From Actinomycetes bacterium (lineage in GTDB: Bacteria > Actinomycetota > Acidimicrobiia > Acidimicrobiales > Palsa-688), in NCBI GenBank assembly GCA_021821705.1, contig JAKACE010000123.1, positions 1-6,084 of the forward strand: a stretch of DNA of 6,084 nt. Reading direction: 5' to 3'. The notes under the pieces are model-generated. The model did not search any database. It saw only the letters and a program-made list of their open reading frames with translations, and was not told where the DNA came from. How positions within the stretch are numbered: position 1 is the stretch's first letter; every line of letters begins with the position of its first letter. This document shows positions 1 to 5,749 of this stretch, one piece after another. The translations under genes were made by a program, and so were the position numbers.

Positions 1-2
1 GC

Positions 3-2357
3 GAGGCCTCCACGGTCGAGCCCTGGCGACGCGCCGACCTGCCCGTCGAGCGGCGCGTCGACGACCTGGTCGGTCGCATGTCGCTGGAGGAAAAGGTCGC
101 CCAGCTCTACGGGGTGTGGCTGGAGGTCGACGAGTCCTCCGGCGAGGTGGCGCCCCACCAGCGCGACTTCGCAGCCGAGGGCATGGACTGGGAGAGCGTC
201 ACCGTCAACGGCGTGGGCCAGCTGACCAGGCCCTACGGCACCCTCCCCGTCGAGCCGTTGACGGGTGCCCGGCGATTGGCCCGCCTGCAGGGCGAGCTCC
301 TGGCCCGCTCCCGCCTCGGAGTGCCGGCGCTGGTGCACGAGGAGTGCCTCACCGGGCTGACCGCCTGGCGGGCCACCGTCTACCCCTCACCGCTTTCGTG
401 GGGCGCCAGCTTCGACCCCGCTCTCGTGCGCGAGATGGCCGCTCAGATCGGCCGGAGCATGCGTGGGCTCGGCGTGCACCAGGGCCTGGCCCCGCTGCTC
501 GACGTGGTACGCGACCTGCGCTGGGGCCGGGTCGAGGAGACCATCGGCGAGGACCCCTACCTGGTGGGCCTCATCGGCTCCGCGTACGTCGAGGGGCTGC
601 AGTCCGAGGGCGTGGTGGCGACCCTCAAGCACCTGGTCGGCTATTCGTCGTCGCGTGCCGGCCGTAACTTCGCGCCCGTCTCCGCCGGGCCGAGAGAGCT
701 GGCCGACGTGCTTTTGCCGCCGTTCGAGATGGCTCTGCGGGCCGGTGCCCGATCCGTGATGAACGCCTACAACGACATCGACGGCGTCCCGGTGGCGGCC
801 GACGGCTCCCTCCTCACCGGCTGGCTGCGGGACCTGCAGGGCTTCGAGGGCACGGTGGTCTCGGACTATTTCGCCGTTTCCTTCCTCCAGGCGCTGCACG
901 GGGTCGCGGCCACGACGGCGCAGGCTGCGGCGGCGGCCCTGGAGGCAGGGATCGACGTCGAGCTGCCCACCGTCAACTGCTACGGCACCCCCCTGCTCCG
1001 GGCCGTGGAGGCGGGAGAGGTGAGCCTCGAGACGCTCGAGCGTGCGGTGCGGCGCGTTCTCAGCCAGAAATGCGAGCTCGGGCTACTGGACCAAGGCTGG
1101 TCCCCGCTGCCGCCCGTGCTCGAGCACGGCGCCGCCGACCTCGACCCTCCGGCGCACCGGCGCCTGGCCCTGGAGCTGGCCCGCCGCTCCGTCGTCCTGC
1201 TGGCCAACGACGGCGCCCTGCCTCTGGCGGGCGAGTCCCGGGTGGCGCTGGTGGGGCCCAGGGCGGCTGCGCCGGACGCCATGTTCGGTTGCTACTCCTT
1301 CCCGGTGCACGTCGGCCGGCGTTACCCCGAGCTCCCGGTCGGGGTGGACGCGCCGACACTTCTGGAAGCGCTGTCGGCCTGCGCTCCGGGGCTGAGCGTC
1401 GAGCACGCGCAGGGATGCCCCGTCACGGGGGGTAGCGACGAAGAGATCACGGCAGCGGTGGCTGCAGCAGCTCGGGCGGACGTGTGCGTTGCGGTGCTCG
1501 GGGACCAGGCCGGGTTGTTCGGGCACGGCACGTCGGGGGAAGGCTGCGACGCGGCGGACCTGCGGCTGCCCGGCCGCCAGGAGGAGCTCCTTGAGGCCGT
1601 GCTTGCCACTGGCGTGCCGGTGGTGCTGGTCCTGGTCTCCGGGCGGCCGTACGACATATCGGCTCAAGCGGGAAGGCTGGCTGCCGCCGTGTGCAGCTTC
1701 TTCCCCGGCGAGGAGGGCGGGGTGGCCCTGGCCGAGGTGCTCACGGGCCAGGTCCAACCTTCGGGCCGGCTCCCTGTGAGCTTCCCGGGACCGGGAGGGT
1801 CGCAGCCCTCCACCTACCTGAGCGCCGCCCTGGGCCATCGCAGCGACGTGAGCAGTGTCGACCCGACGCCGCTGTTCGCCTTCGGCCACGGGATCGGTTA
1901 CCGGGCCGTCACGTGGGAAAGGGTGGAGCCGTGCTCGCCTGCGGAGTGGCCCACCGATGCCAGCGCCGGGGTGGCCGTGACATTGCGCAACGACACCGAC
2001 GTCGCCCTGGCCGAGGTGGTCCAAGTCTACATGCACGACCCCGTCGCAGAGGTGGCGCGGCCGGTCCAGGTGCTGGTGGGGGCACAGCGGGTGGAGCTCC
2101 CCCCCGGGACGCGCCGCACCGTTCGGCTCGAGGTGCATGCCGACCTCGCCTCCTACACGGGCAGGTCCGGCCGCCGTCAGGTGGACGCCGGAGAAGTCGA
2201 GCTGCGCGTGGGAGCGTCGAGTGCGGACATCCGTGCCACGGTCGCCCTACGCATGGTGGGGCCCCGGCGCGAACCCGGCCCCGGGCGGGTGATGGCCTGC
2301 GTGGCCGAAGTGGGCGGGGCCGAACTTCTCGGGGCGGGTGCGGCCGGGCAAGAATGA
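3..2357 (+). CDS. Glycoside hydrolase family 3 beta-xylosidase/beta-glucosidase, 5'-partial
   Basis: This enzyme should release terminal sugars, most likely xylose, from the non-reducing end of beta-linked oligosaccharides by the retaining mechanism of GH3. The frame is open to the left edge, and residues before the first ATG (position 78) already match the usual GH3 N-terminus (PW..ADLPVERRVDDLVGRMSLEEKVAQL), so ATG 78 is an internal Met and the start lies outside the window. Numbering from that Met: a TIM-barrel domain (to about 330) has RWGRVEET.GEDPYL at 148-162, KH at 184-185 and the nucleophile Asp263 in VVSDYF (codon 864-866). An alpha/beta sandwich domain (about 370-575) has the probable acid/base Glu488 in SGEGCD (codon 1539-1541). 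A fibronectin-III-like domain spans about 635-715, followed by a Gly/Ala-rich tail. All key residues are intact. Xylosidase is preferred from the CE7 and LacI context and from resemblance to actinobacterial beta-xylosidases; beta-glucosidase or arabinofuranosidase activity remains possible. Confidence 0.93.
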   Translation, partial: EASTVEPWRRADLPVERRVDDLVGRMSLEEKVAQLYGVWLEVDESSGEVAPHQRDFAAEGMDWESVTVNGVGQLTRPYGTLPVEPLTGARRLARLQGELLARSRLGVPALVHEECLTGLTAWRATVYPSPLSWGASFDPALVREMAAQIGRSMRGLGVHQGLAPLLDVVRDLRWGRVEETIGEDPYLVGLIGSAYVEGLQSEGVVATLKHLVGYSSSRAGRNFAPVSAGPRELADVLLPPFEMALRAGARSVMNAYNDIDGVPVAADGSLLTGWLRDLQGFEGTVVSDYFAVSFLQALHGVAATTAQAAAAALEAGIDVELPTVNCYGTPLLRAVEAGEVSLETLERAVRRVLSQKCELGLLDQGWSPLPPVLEHGAADLDPPAHRRLALELARRSVVLLANDGALPLAGESRVALVGPRAAAPDAMFGCYSFPVHVGRRYPELPVGVDAPTLLEALSACAPGLSVEHAQGCPVTGGSDEEITAAVAAAARADVCVAVLGDQAGLFGHGTSGEGCDAADLRLPGRQEELLEAVLATGVPVVLVLVSGRPYDISAQAGRLAAAVCSFFPGEEGGVALAEVLTGQVQPSGRLPVSFPGPGGSQPSTYLSAALGHRSDVSSVDPTPLFAFGHGIGYRAVTWERVEPCSPAEWPTDASAGVAVTLRNDTDVALAEVVQVYMHDPVAEVARPVQVLVGAQRVELPPGTRRTVRLEVHADLASYTGRSGRRQVDAGEVELRVGASSADIRATVALRMVGPRREPGPGRVMACVAEVGGAELLGAGAAGQE

Positions 2358-3334
2358 GCCCCATGCTCGACATGCCTCTGGACCAGTTACGGTCCTACCT
2401 GCCCGACGTCCCCGAACCACCCGACTTCGACGCCTTCTGGGCGGGGCAGCTGGGCGAGGCGCGCGCCGCTGCCCGTGAGCCGGTCTTCGAGCCGGCACGC
2501 ACCGCGGTCCGCCACGCCAGTGTCTTCGACGTGACCTTTTCGGGGCACGGAGGGGCACCCGTCAAGGGCTGGCTGTCCGTGCCCAATGCCATGCTGGCGC
2601 CGGACGTGCCGGTGATCGTGGAGTTCATCGGTTACAACGGCGGGCGCGGCGACCCTCTCGACTGGCTCGTCTGGCCCTGTGCCGGCTACCCCCACTTCGT
2701 CATGGACACCCGGGGCCAGGGCGGCAAGTGGCGGTCGGCGGCGACCGTCGATACCGGTGCCACGGGCGACCCGAGCTCTCCCGGGATGATGACGAGCGGG
2801 GTCGGCTCGCCGTCGACGTACTACTACACCCGGCTCTTCGTCGACGCCGCCATGGCGGTGGAGGCGGCCCGTTCCCACCCGGCCACAGCCGGCCGGCCGG
2901 TTGTCACCACGGGCGCCAGTCAGGGTGGAGGTTTGGCCCTGGCGGCCACGTCCCTGGACGGCCACGTAGCCGCCACCATGCCGGACGTGCCGTTCCTGGC
3001 CAATGCCCGCCGGGCCCTGGAGGTGGTGGACACCTACCCGTACGCCGAGCTGGCCGACTACTGCCGCGTGTACCCGGACCGTACGGACCAGGTCTTCACC
3101 ACTTTCTCCTACGTGGACGTCGTCAACCACGCCAAGAGGTCCGGGCCGCCGGCACTGTTCTCGGTGGGCCTGATGGACGATGTGACGCCTCCGTCGACGG
3201 TGTTCGCCGCCTACAACCACTACCGGGGCGACAAGGACATCGCTGTTTATGAGTTCAACGGGCACGAGGGCGGCGGTACACCCCACTTGCACCGCAAGCT
3301 GGCCCACCTGGCCGGCCTGTTCCCGGCCGAGTAG
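2354..3334 (+). CDS. CE7 family acetyl xylan esterase / cephalosporin-C deacetylase
   Basis: An alpha/beta-hydrolase that removes O-acetyl groups from short xylo-oligosaccharides (CE7 members also deacetylate cephalosporin C). From ATG 2354 it has 326 residues, the normal CE7 length. The three CE7 signatures are present: RGQG at 120-123, GASQGG with nucleophile Ser189, and HE at 304-305. The triad is Ser189, Asp275 (GLMDDVTPP) and His304, each one residue later than the triad I recall for the Thermotoga maritima CE7 enzyme (188/274/303), which supports the numbering. No signal peptide or membrane segment is visible, so it is probably cytoplasmic like other CE7 enzymes. Its ATG overlaps the GH3 stop codon (ATGA at 2354-2357), which implies translational coupling and co-transcription. 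ATGs at 2363 and 2372 are also in frame; none has a clear Shine-Dalgarno sequence, so the exact start is uncertain by up to six codons. The pairing makes sense because acetyl groups block exo-acting xylosidases. Confidence 0.93.
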   Translation: MSPMLDMPLDQLRSYLPDVPEPPDFDAFWAGQLGEARAAAREPVFEPARTAVRHASVFDVTFSGHGGAPVKGWLSVPNAMLAPDVPVIVEFIGYNGGRGDPLDWLVWPCAGYPHFVMDTRGQGGKWRSAATVDTGATGDPSSPGMMTSGVGSPSTYYYTRLFVDAAMAVEAARSHPATAGRPVVTTGASQGGGLALAATSLDGHVAATMPDVPFLANARRALEVVDTYPYAELADYCRVYPDRTDQVFTTFSYVDVVNHAKRSGPPALFSVGLMDDVTPPSTVFAAYNHYRGDKDIAVYEFNGHEGGGTPHLHRKLAHLAGLFPAE

Positions 3335-3494
3335 GCCCCCCGAGGCGACCGTCGTGACATCTACCTGCCGGTAGTGCCACGACGGGCAACCTTTGCCATC
3401 TTCGGTACTGCGACTTCTGCGCGTCCCGGCCGGGCTTTTCGTGCTCCCCGAAGAGGGCAGAGGTTCACGGAGCCGGCAGTGGTTCGCCCGGCGT
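3335..3494. other. Convergent intergenic region between the CE7 and LacI genes
   Basis: This 160-bp gap separates the 3' ends of the plus-strand GH3-CE7 pair and the minus-strand LacI gene. Besides the main hairpin at 3349-3385 it holds a short GGCAA/TTGCC hairpin with a 3-nt loop (3385-3397) and a CCCGGCCGGG palindrome at 3425-3434 followed by CTTTTC. The latter could form only a three-pair stem, so it is a weak terminator at best. No coding sequence is supported here. Confidence 0.6.
3349..3385. terminator. Convergent hairpin, probable bidirectional terminator
   Basis: An imperfect hairpin starts 14 bp after the CE7 stop codon. The outer arms CCGTCGTG (3349-3356) and CACGACGG (3378-3385) pair perfectly over 8 bp. 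Inside, after an A/C mismatch, CA pairs with TG, a T is bulged, and CTACC (3361-3365) pairs with GGTAG (3370-3374) around a TGCC loop. That makes about 15 bp of pairing between two convergent genes. There is no strong T-tract on either side, which is common in high-GC actinobacterial terminators. The pairing is seen directly; terminator function is inferred from position. Confidence 0.65.
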
Positions 3495-4568
3495 TCAGCG
3501 GGTAGCCGGGGGAGCCGAGGTCTCGCGGACCACCAGGCTGGTGGCCAGCTCGGAGCTCTGGCTTTCGGTACCGTCCTCGCGCCCGGCCGCCAGCACCAGG
3601 CGGACGGCGGCGGCAGCCATCTCTGCCAGCGGCTGGCGCACGGTCGTAAGCGGGGGAGAGGTCCAGCGCGACAGGGGCAGGTCGTCGAAGCCGACGACGC
3701 TCAGGTCGTGCGGCACCTGGAGCCGGGCCATCCTGGCCGCTTCGAGCACCCCGAGCGCCTGCAGGTCGCTGCCGGCGAAGATGGCCGTCGGCGGCTCGGG
3801 TAGGGCTAGCATCTCCGCCGCGATCTTGAAGCCCCCGTCGACGTGGAAGTCCCCCCACTGCATCAGCTCGGGCGCCACGGGGAGCCCTGCTGCCTCCATG
3901 GCGGAGCGGTAGCCGTCCATGCGCGCCCGGCTGCAGAACAGTTCCACCGGTCCCGAGATCACGCCCACCCGCTGGTGCCCGAGCTCCAGCAGGTGCCGCG
4001 TGGCGCTGTACCCGCCGGCCCAGTTGGTCGCCCCGATCGTGGGCACGCTCGGGTCGATGTCGCCGCGGGGGTCCACCACCGCCACGGGTAGCCCGCGCGA
4101 GCGCAGTTCGGCCTTGTCGCGTACCGACAGGTTGGCGAGCAGGAGGATGACGCCCCGGGTCCCCCGGGAGCTGATGTGGTCCAGCCAGGAGCGCCGCCTG
4201 GCCCCGTCCGAAAGCGAGGTCAGGGCGATGCGCAGGCCGGCCTCGGTGGCAGCCTGGGACGCCCCCCGTACGATCTCCATGGCCCAGGGGCTCTCGAGCT
4301 CTTGGAAGACCAGGTCGACGATGGGTGGCTGGCCGGTCGAGGTCGACGCCCGGCGCTCGTAGTTGTGAGCGGAGAGCAGGGACTGGATGCGGTGGCGGGT
4401 GGCGTCGCCCACGTCTCGGTTGCCGTTCAGCACCTTGGAGACCGTGGACACCGACACCCCGGCCTTCTCGGCTATCTGGGCGATCGTCACCCGTGCCTTG
4501 CCTCGCTCGGCCGGGTCGCCAGCCGCAGGCCCTGAGGTGTTGGGGACACGGCTGCGGGAGCGGGGCAT
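3495..4568 (-). CDS. LacI-family transcriptional regulator, probable repressor of the xyloside cluster
   Basis: A sugar-responsive DNA-binding repressor of 357 residues. The N-terminal LacI helix-turn-helix is clear at residues 27-49 (VTIAQIAEKAGVS followed by STVSKVLNG, whose end begins the minor-groove hinge helix). A periplasmic-binding-protein-like effector domain follows from about residue 82 (VDLVFQEL.SPWAMEIVRG) to about 345, including the family patterns GHQRVGVISG and LSVVGFDDLPLS. The sequence resembles actinobacterial LacI regulators found beside xylan and xyloside genes, so xylobiose or xylose is a reasonable effector guess; the ligand cannot be read from sequence. The start is ambiguous: ATG 4568 gives a 26-residue polar extension before the HTH and has a poor ribosome site, whereas GTG 4490 would begin directly at VTIAQIAEKAG, as in many LacI proteins, with AAGG five bases upstream. 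It is convergent with GH3-CE7, and a palindrome at 4596-4611 suggests autoregulation. Confidence 0.93.
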   Translation of the reverse strand: MPRSRSRVPNTSGPAAGDPAERGKARVTIAQIAEKAGVSVSTVSKVLNGNRDVGDATRHRIQSLLSAHNYERRASTSTGQPPIVDLVFQELESPWAMEIVRGASQAATEAGLRIALTSLSDGARRRSWLDHISSRGTRGVILLLANLSVRDKAELRSRGLPVAVVDPRGDIDPSVPTIGATNWAGGYSATRHLLELGHQRVGVISGPVELFCSRARMDGYRSAMEAAGLPVAPELMQWGDFHVDGGFKIAAEMLALPEPPTAIFAGSDLQALGVLEAARMARLQVPHDLSVVGFDDLPLSRWTSPPLTTVRQPLAEMAAAAVRLVLAAGREDGTESQSSELATSLVVRETSAPPATR

Positions 4569-4595
4569 GGGGCCACTCTAGCGGGGGGGCGAGCC

Positions 4596-4611
4596 TACGA
4601 AAAGATTCGTA
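4596..4611. promoter_or_regulatory. Candidate LacI-type operator (16-bp palindrome)
   Basis: TACGAA and TTCGTA form perfect 6-bp inverted arms around an AAGA spacer. The site lies 27 bp upstream of ATG 4568 of the LacI gene, in an AT-richer patch within very GC-rich DNA, where an autoregulatory operator would be expected. The CGAA/TTCG half-sites resemble, from memory, the CGAAANTTTCG element upstream of Streptomyces xylanase genes, although the spacing differs. A TAGGCT hexamer on the minus strand (4592-4597) overlaps one edge and could be a -10 element, with a poor TTCGGC at 4615-4620 as -35. Binding is inferred. Confidence 0.5.
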
Positions 4612-4637
4612 CCTGCCGAACAGGACCGGGCCCGGGC

Positions 4638-4660
4638 GGTGGCGCCGGGTGCCCGCCACC
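4638..4660. repeat. Inverted repeat (7-bp stem, 9-nt loop) upstream of the LacI gene
   Basis: GGTGGCG (4638-4644) and CGCCACC (4654-4660) pair perfectly across a 9-nt spacer. Depending on where transcription of the LacI gene begins, this is either a leader stem-loop or DNA upstream of the promoter. In DNA this GC-rich a 7-bp stem can arise by chance, so a function is not claimed. Confidence 0.35.
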
Positions 4661-4729
4661 ATTGCCGACAATGCAGCTAGGCCTGCCGGTCTGTCGCCTC
4701 CGGGCGTAATCGACCACCGGCGACGCTGA

Positions 4730-4759
4730 CGGAAGTTTCGTCACCGGCAGCTCGGTGAC
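4730..4759. promoter_or_regulatory. Second candidate regulator-binding region: CGGAAGTTTCG abutting a 20-bp inverted repeat
   Basis: GTCACCG (4740-4746) and CGGTGAC (4753-4759) are perfect 7-bp inverted arms separated by GCAGCT, itself nearly symmetric. Directly adjoining on the left, 4730-4740 reads CGGAAGTTTCG, one mismatch from a symmetric CGAAANTTTCG. The pair sits about 160-190 bp upstream of the LacI start, in non-coding DNA. It could be an upstream operator for the LacI protein or the site of another regulator. A hairpin role in the 3' end of the upstream minus-strand transcript is the alternative. Confidence 0.35.
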
Positions 4760-4790
4760 CGTGGTCGTCACATGCACTGAACGAGCTTCG

Positions 4791-4831
4791 CCGGGCCACC
4801 GTCGTGGTCGGCAGGCGGGCCGGCCGGCCCG
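4791..4831 (-). terminator. GC-rich inverted repeats downstream of the ChbG-like gene, weak terminator candidate
   Basis: Two adjacent symmetric elements follow the ChbG-like stop codon by about 50-90 bp. One is CGGGCCGGCCGGCCCG (4816-4831), a perfect 16-bp palindrome. The other is a CCAC/GTGG stem with a CGTC loop (4796-4807), flanked by CCG/CGG outer pairs (4791-4793 with 4809-4811). Neither is followed by a T-run in the direction of minus-strand transcription. The position suits termination or mRNA 3'-end protection, but GC-rich palindromes of this kind are common in such genomes. Confidence 0.27.
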
Positions 4832-4879
4832 GGCCGCGCCGGGGCGGCGACGCCGAGCCCTGGTAGGAGGGTGGCCGGG

Positions 4880-5728
4880 TCAGGAGGGGGGTGGCAGGCG
4901 CCGCTGGAGCCGGCACAGGGCGCGGTAGCTGGTGAGCATGAGCCCGGCCCGCTCGGCCAGGGCCTGCAGGCCCTGGCGGGCCGTGGCGACGTCGTGGTCC
5001 TCGACGCGCGAGGGCCAGTCGGGCATCACGGCCCGTAGCTCCTCGGAGTCGCACGCCGGGCGCAGCACGAGCTCGGTCACGCCCGGGGCGAGGTCGCTCA
5101 GCATCTGGTCCATGACGGCACGCACGCTCTGGCCCCGCGGCGACCGGACGAGCGTGTCCGGGGAGACGACGCCCTCTTCGGCCGCCAGCTGCCTGAACGG
5201 GAAGCCAACCTGGCGCTGGTGCGCCGCTCCGGCCAGGCGCAGGGGGAGGCGGAAGTCGACCGCCAGCTCTAGCGCAATGTCGAAGAACTCCGGCCGCAGC
5301 TCCAGGGCTCCCATGTGGGCGGAGAGGTGGCTCACGTCGAAGCCCCAGTAGATGGCCCTCTCCAGCTGGGCGCGGCACTCCCTGCGGACCTCGTCCAGGT
5401 CGGCGTGTTCCCAGAGGTCGACAAGTGTCCTCGGGAAGCCCCCGTCGCCGTCCAGAAGTGACGGGGCATGGGTGACGGGGCCCCAGCGGTACAGGTCGTA
5501 CTCGGCATTGAGGGTCATGTGGACCCCGACGTCCTCACCGCGGTAGCTGGCAGCGGCCTCGCGCGCCCATGGCGCCGGCACCACCAGGCCGGCCGAAGTC
5601 GCCGTGCCGTTACGCAGGGCGCCGTAGACGGCCGAGTTGACGGAATGGCTGACGCCCAGATCGTCACAGGTGACTATCAGCAGCTTGGCGTCGGGCGCGA
5701 AACCCAGTGCCTCGGCGAGAGAGGTCAT
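4880..5728 (-). CDS. ChbG/YdjC-family carbohydrate deacetylase-like protein
   Basis: Members of this family are metal-dependent deacetylases of N-acetylated oligosaccharides such as chitobiose; they share a barrel fold and a metal site with polysaccharide deacetylases. The 282 residues show the family opening strand and metal motif LLIVTCDDLG (Asp22/Asp23), the helix pattern HSVNSAVYGALRNGTATSAGLVVPAP, the ligand His70 in DVGVHMTLNAE, and His134/His138 in the HxxxH segment. The stretch RWGP...SLLD.DGGFPRT around 81-101 is typical of a bacterial YdjC subgroup annotated as polysaccharide deacetylase. Two departures are visible: HLSAH where the family usually has HxDSH, and RPA (223-225) where HPG/HPA is usual. 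The three expected metal ligands remain, so activity may persist but substrate or mechanism may differ. ATG 5728 is the only start after the in-frame stop at 5750-5752. A GGAGG at 5753-5757 is 24 nt upstream, too far to be its normal ribosome site. No signal peptide is seen. Confidence 0.85.
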   Translation of the reverse strand: MTSLAEALGFAPDAKLLIVTCDDLGVSHSVNSAVYGALRNGTATSAGLVVPAPWAREAAASYRGEDVGVHMTLNAEYDLYRWGPVTHAPSLLDGDGGFPRTLVDLWEHADLDEVRRECRAQLERAIYWGFDVSHLSAHMGALELRPEFFDIALELAVDFRLPLRLAGAAHQRQVGFPFRQLAAEEGVVSPDTLVRSPRGQSVRAVMDQMLSDLAPGVTELVLRPACDSEELRAVMPDWPSRVEDHDVATARQGLQALAERAGLMLTSYRALCRLQRRLPPPS

Positions 5729-5749
5729 CGCCCCGCACCGTACTAGACG

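Larger units (their letters stand above)
4569..4879. other. Intergenic region between the ChbG-like gene and the LacI gene (311 bp)
   Basis: Both neighbours are on the minus strand, so this region holds the 3' end of the ChbG-like transcript and the promoter of the LacI gene. It contains the inverted repeats listed separately (4596-4611, 4638-4660, 4740-4759, 4791-4831) and a small ATTG/CAAT repeat at 4661-4672. Its length and several symmetric elements suggest that the LacI gene has its own promoter rather than relying on read-through. I see no convincing coding sequence or RNA gene here. Confidence 0.6.

Noticed and set aside
1083..2138. Long open frame (351 codons) on the minus strand opposite GH3
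   Set aside because: It lies entirely antisense to a GH3 gene with intact catalytic motifs; long antisense frames are expected in GC-rich coding DNA, and its translation has low-complexity His/Arg/Gly composition with no recognisable domain.
1691..2353. N-terminal extension of the CE7 frame back to 1691
   Set aside because: This stretch is the out-of-frame part of GH3 and gives Arg/Gly-rich nonsense; CE7 homology and normal family length begin at about 2354.
2387..3307. Minus-strand open frame (306 codons) opposite the CE7 gene
   Set aside because: Antisense shadow of a gene with a complete catalytic triad; its composition is Val/Gly/Arg/His-rich and resembles no family.
3425..3439. CCCGGCCGGG followed by CTTTT as an intrinsic terminator
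   Set aside because: With a minimal loop only about three base pairs can form, and the larger hairpin at 3349-3385 already explains termination of the plus-strand operon.
3361..4671. Open frame of 436 codons on the minus strand overlapping the LacI gene
   Set aside because: It is a shifted frame of the clear LacI gene on the same strand; its product is Arg/Pro/Gly-rich with no domain, and it runs through the terminator hairpin and the operator region.
4595..4777. Possible 60-residue peptide gene upstream of the LacI gene
   Set aside because: It has no Shine-Dalgarno sequence before ATG 4777, a Pro/Gly-rich low-complexity product, and it spans the candidate regulatory repeats; a leader peptide is conceivable but unsupported.
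4677..5378. Minus-strand open frame (233 codons) overlapping the end of the ChbG-like gene
   Set aside because: Alternate frame of the real gene on the same strand; Pro/Arg/Ala-rich, no conserved motifs.
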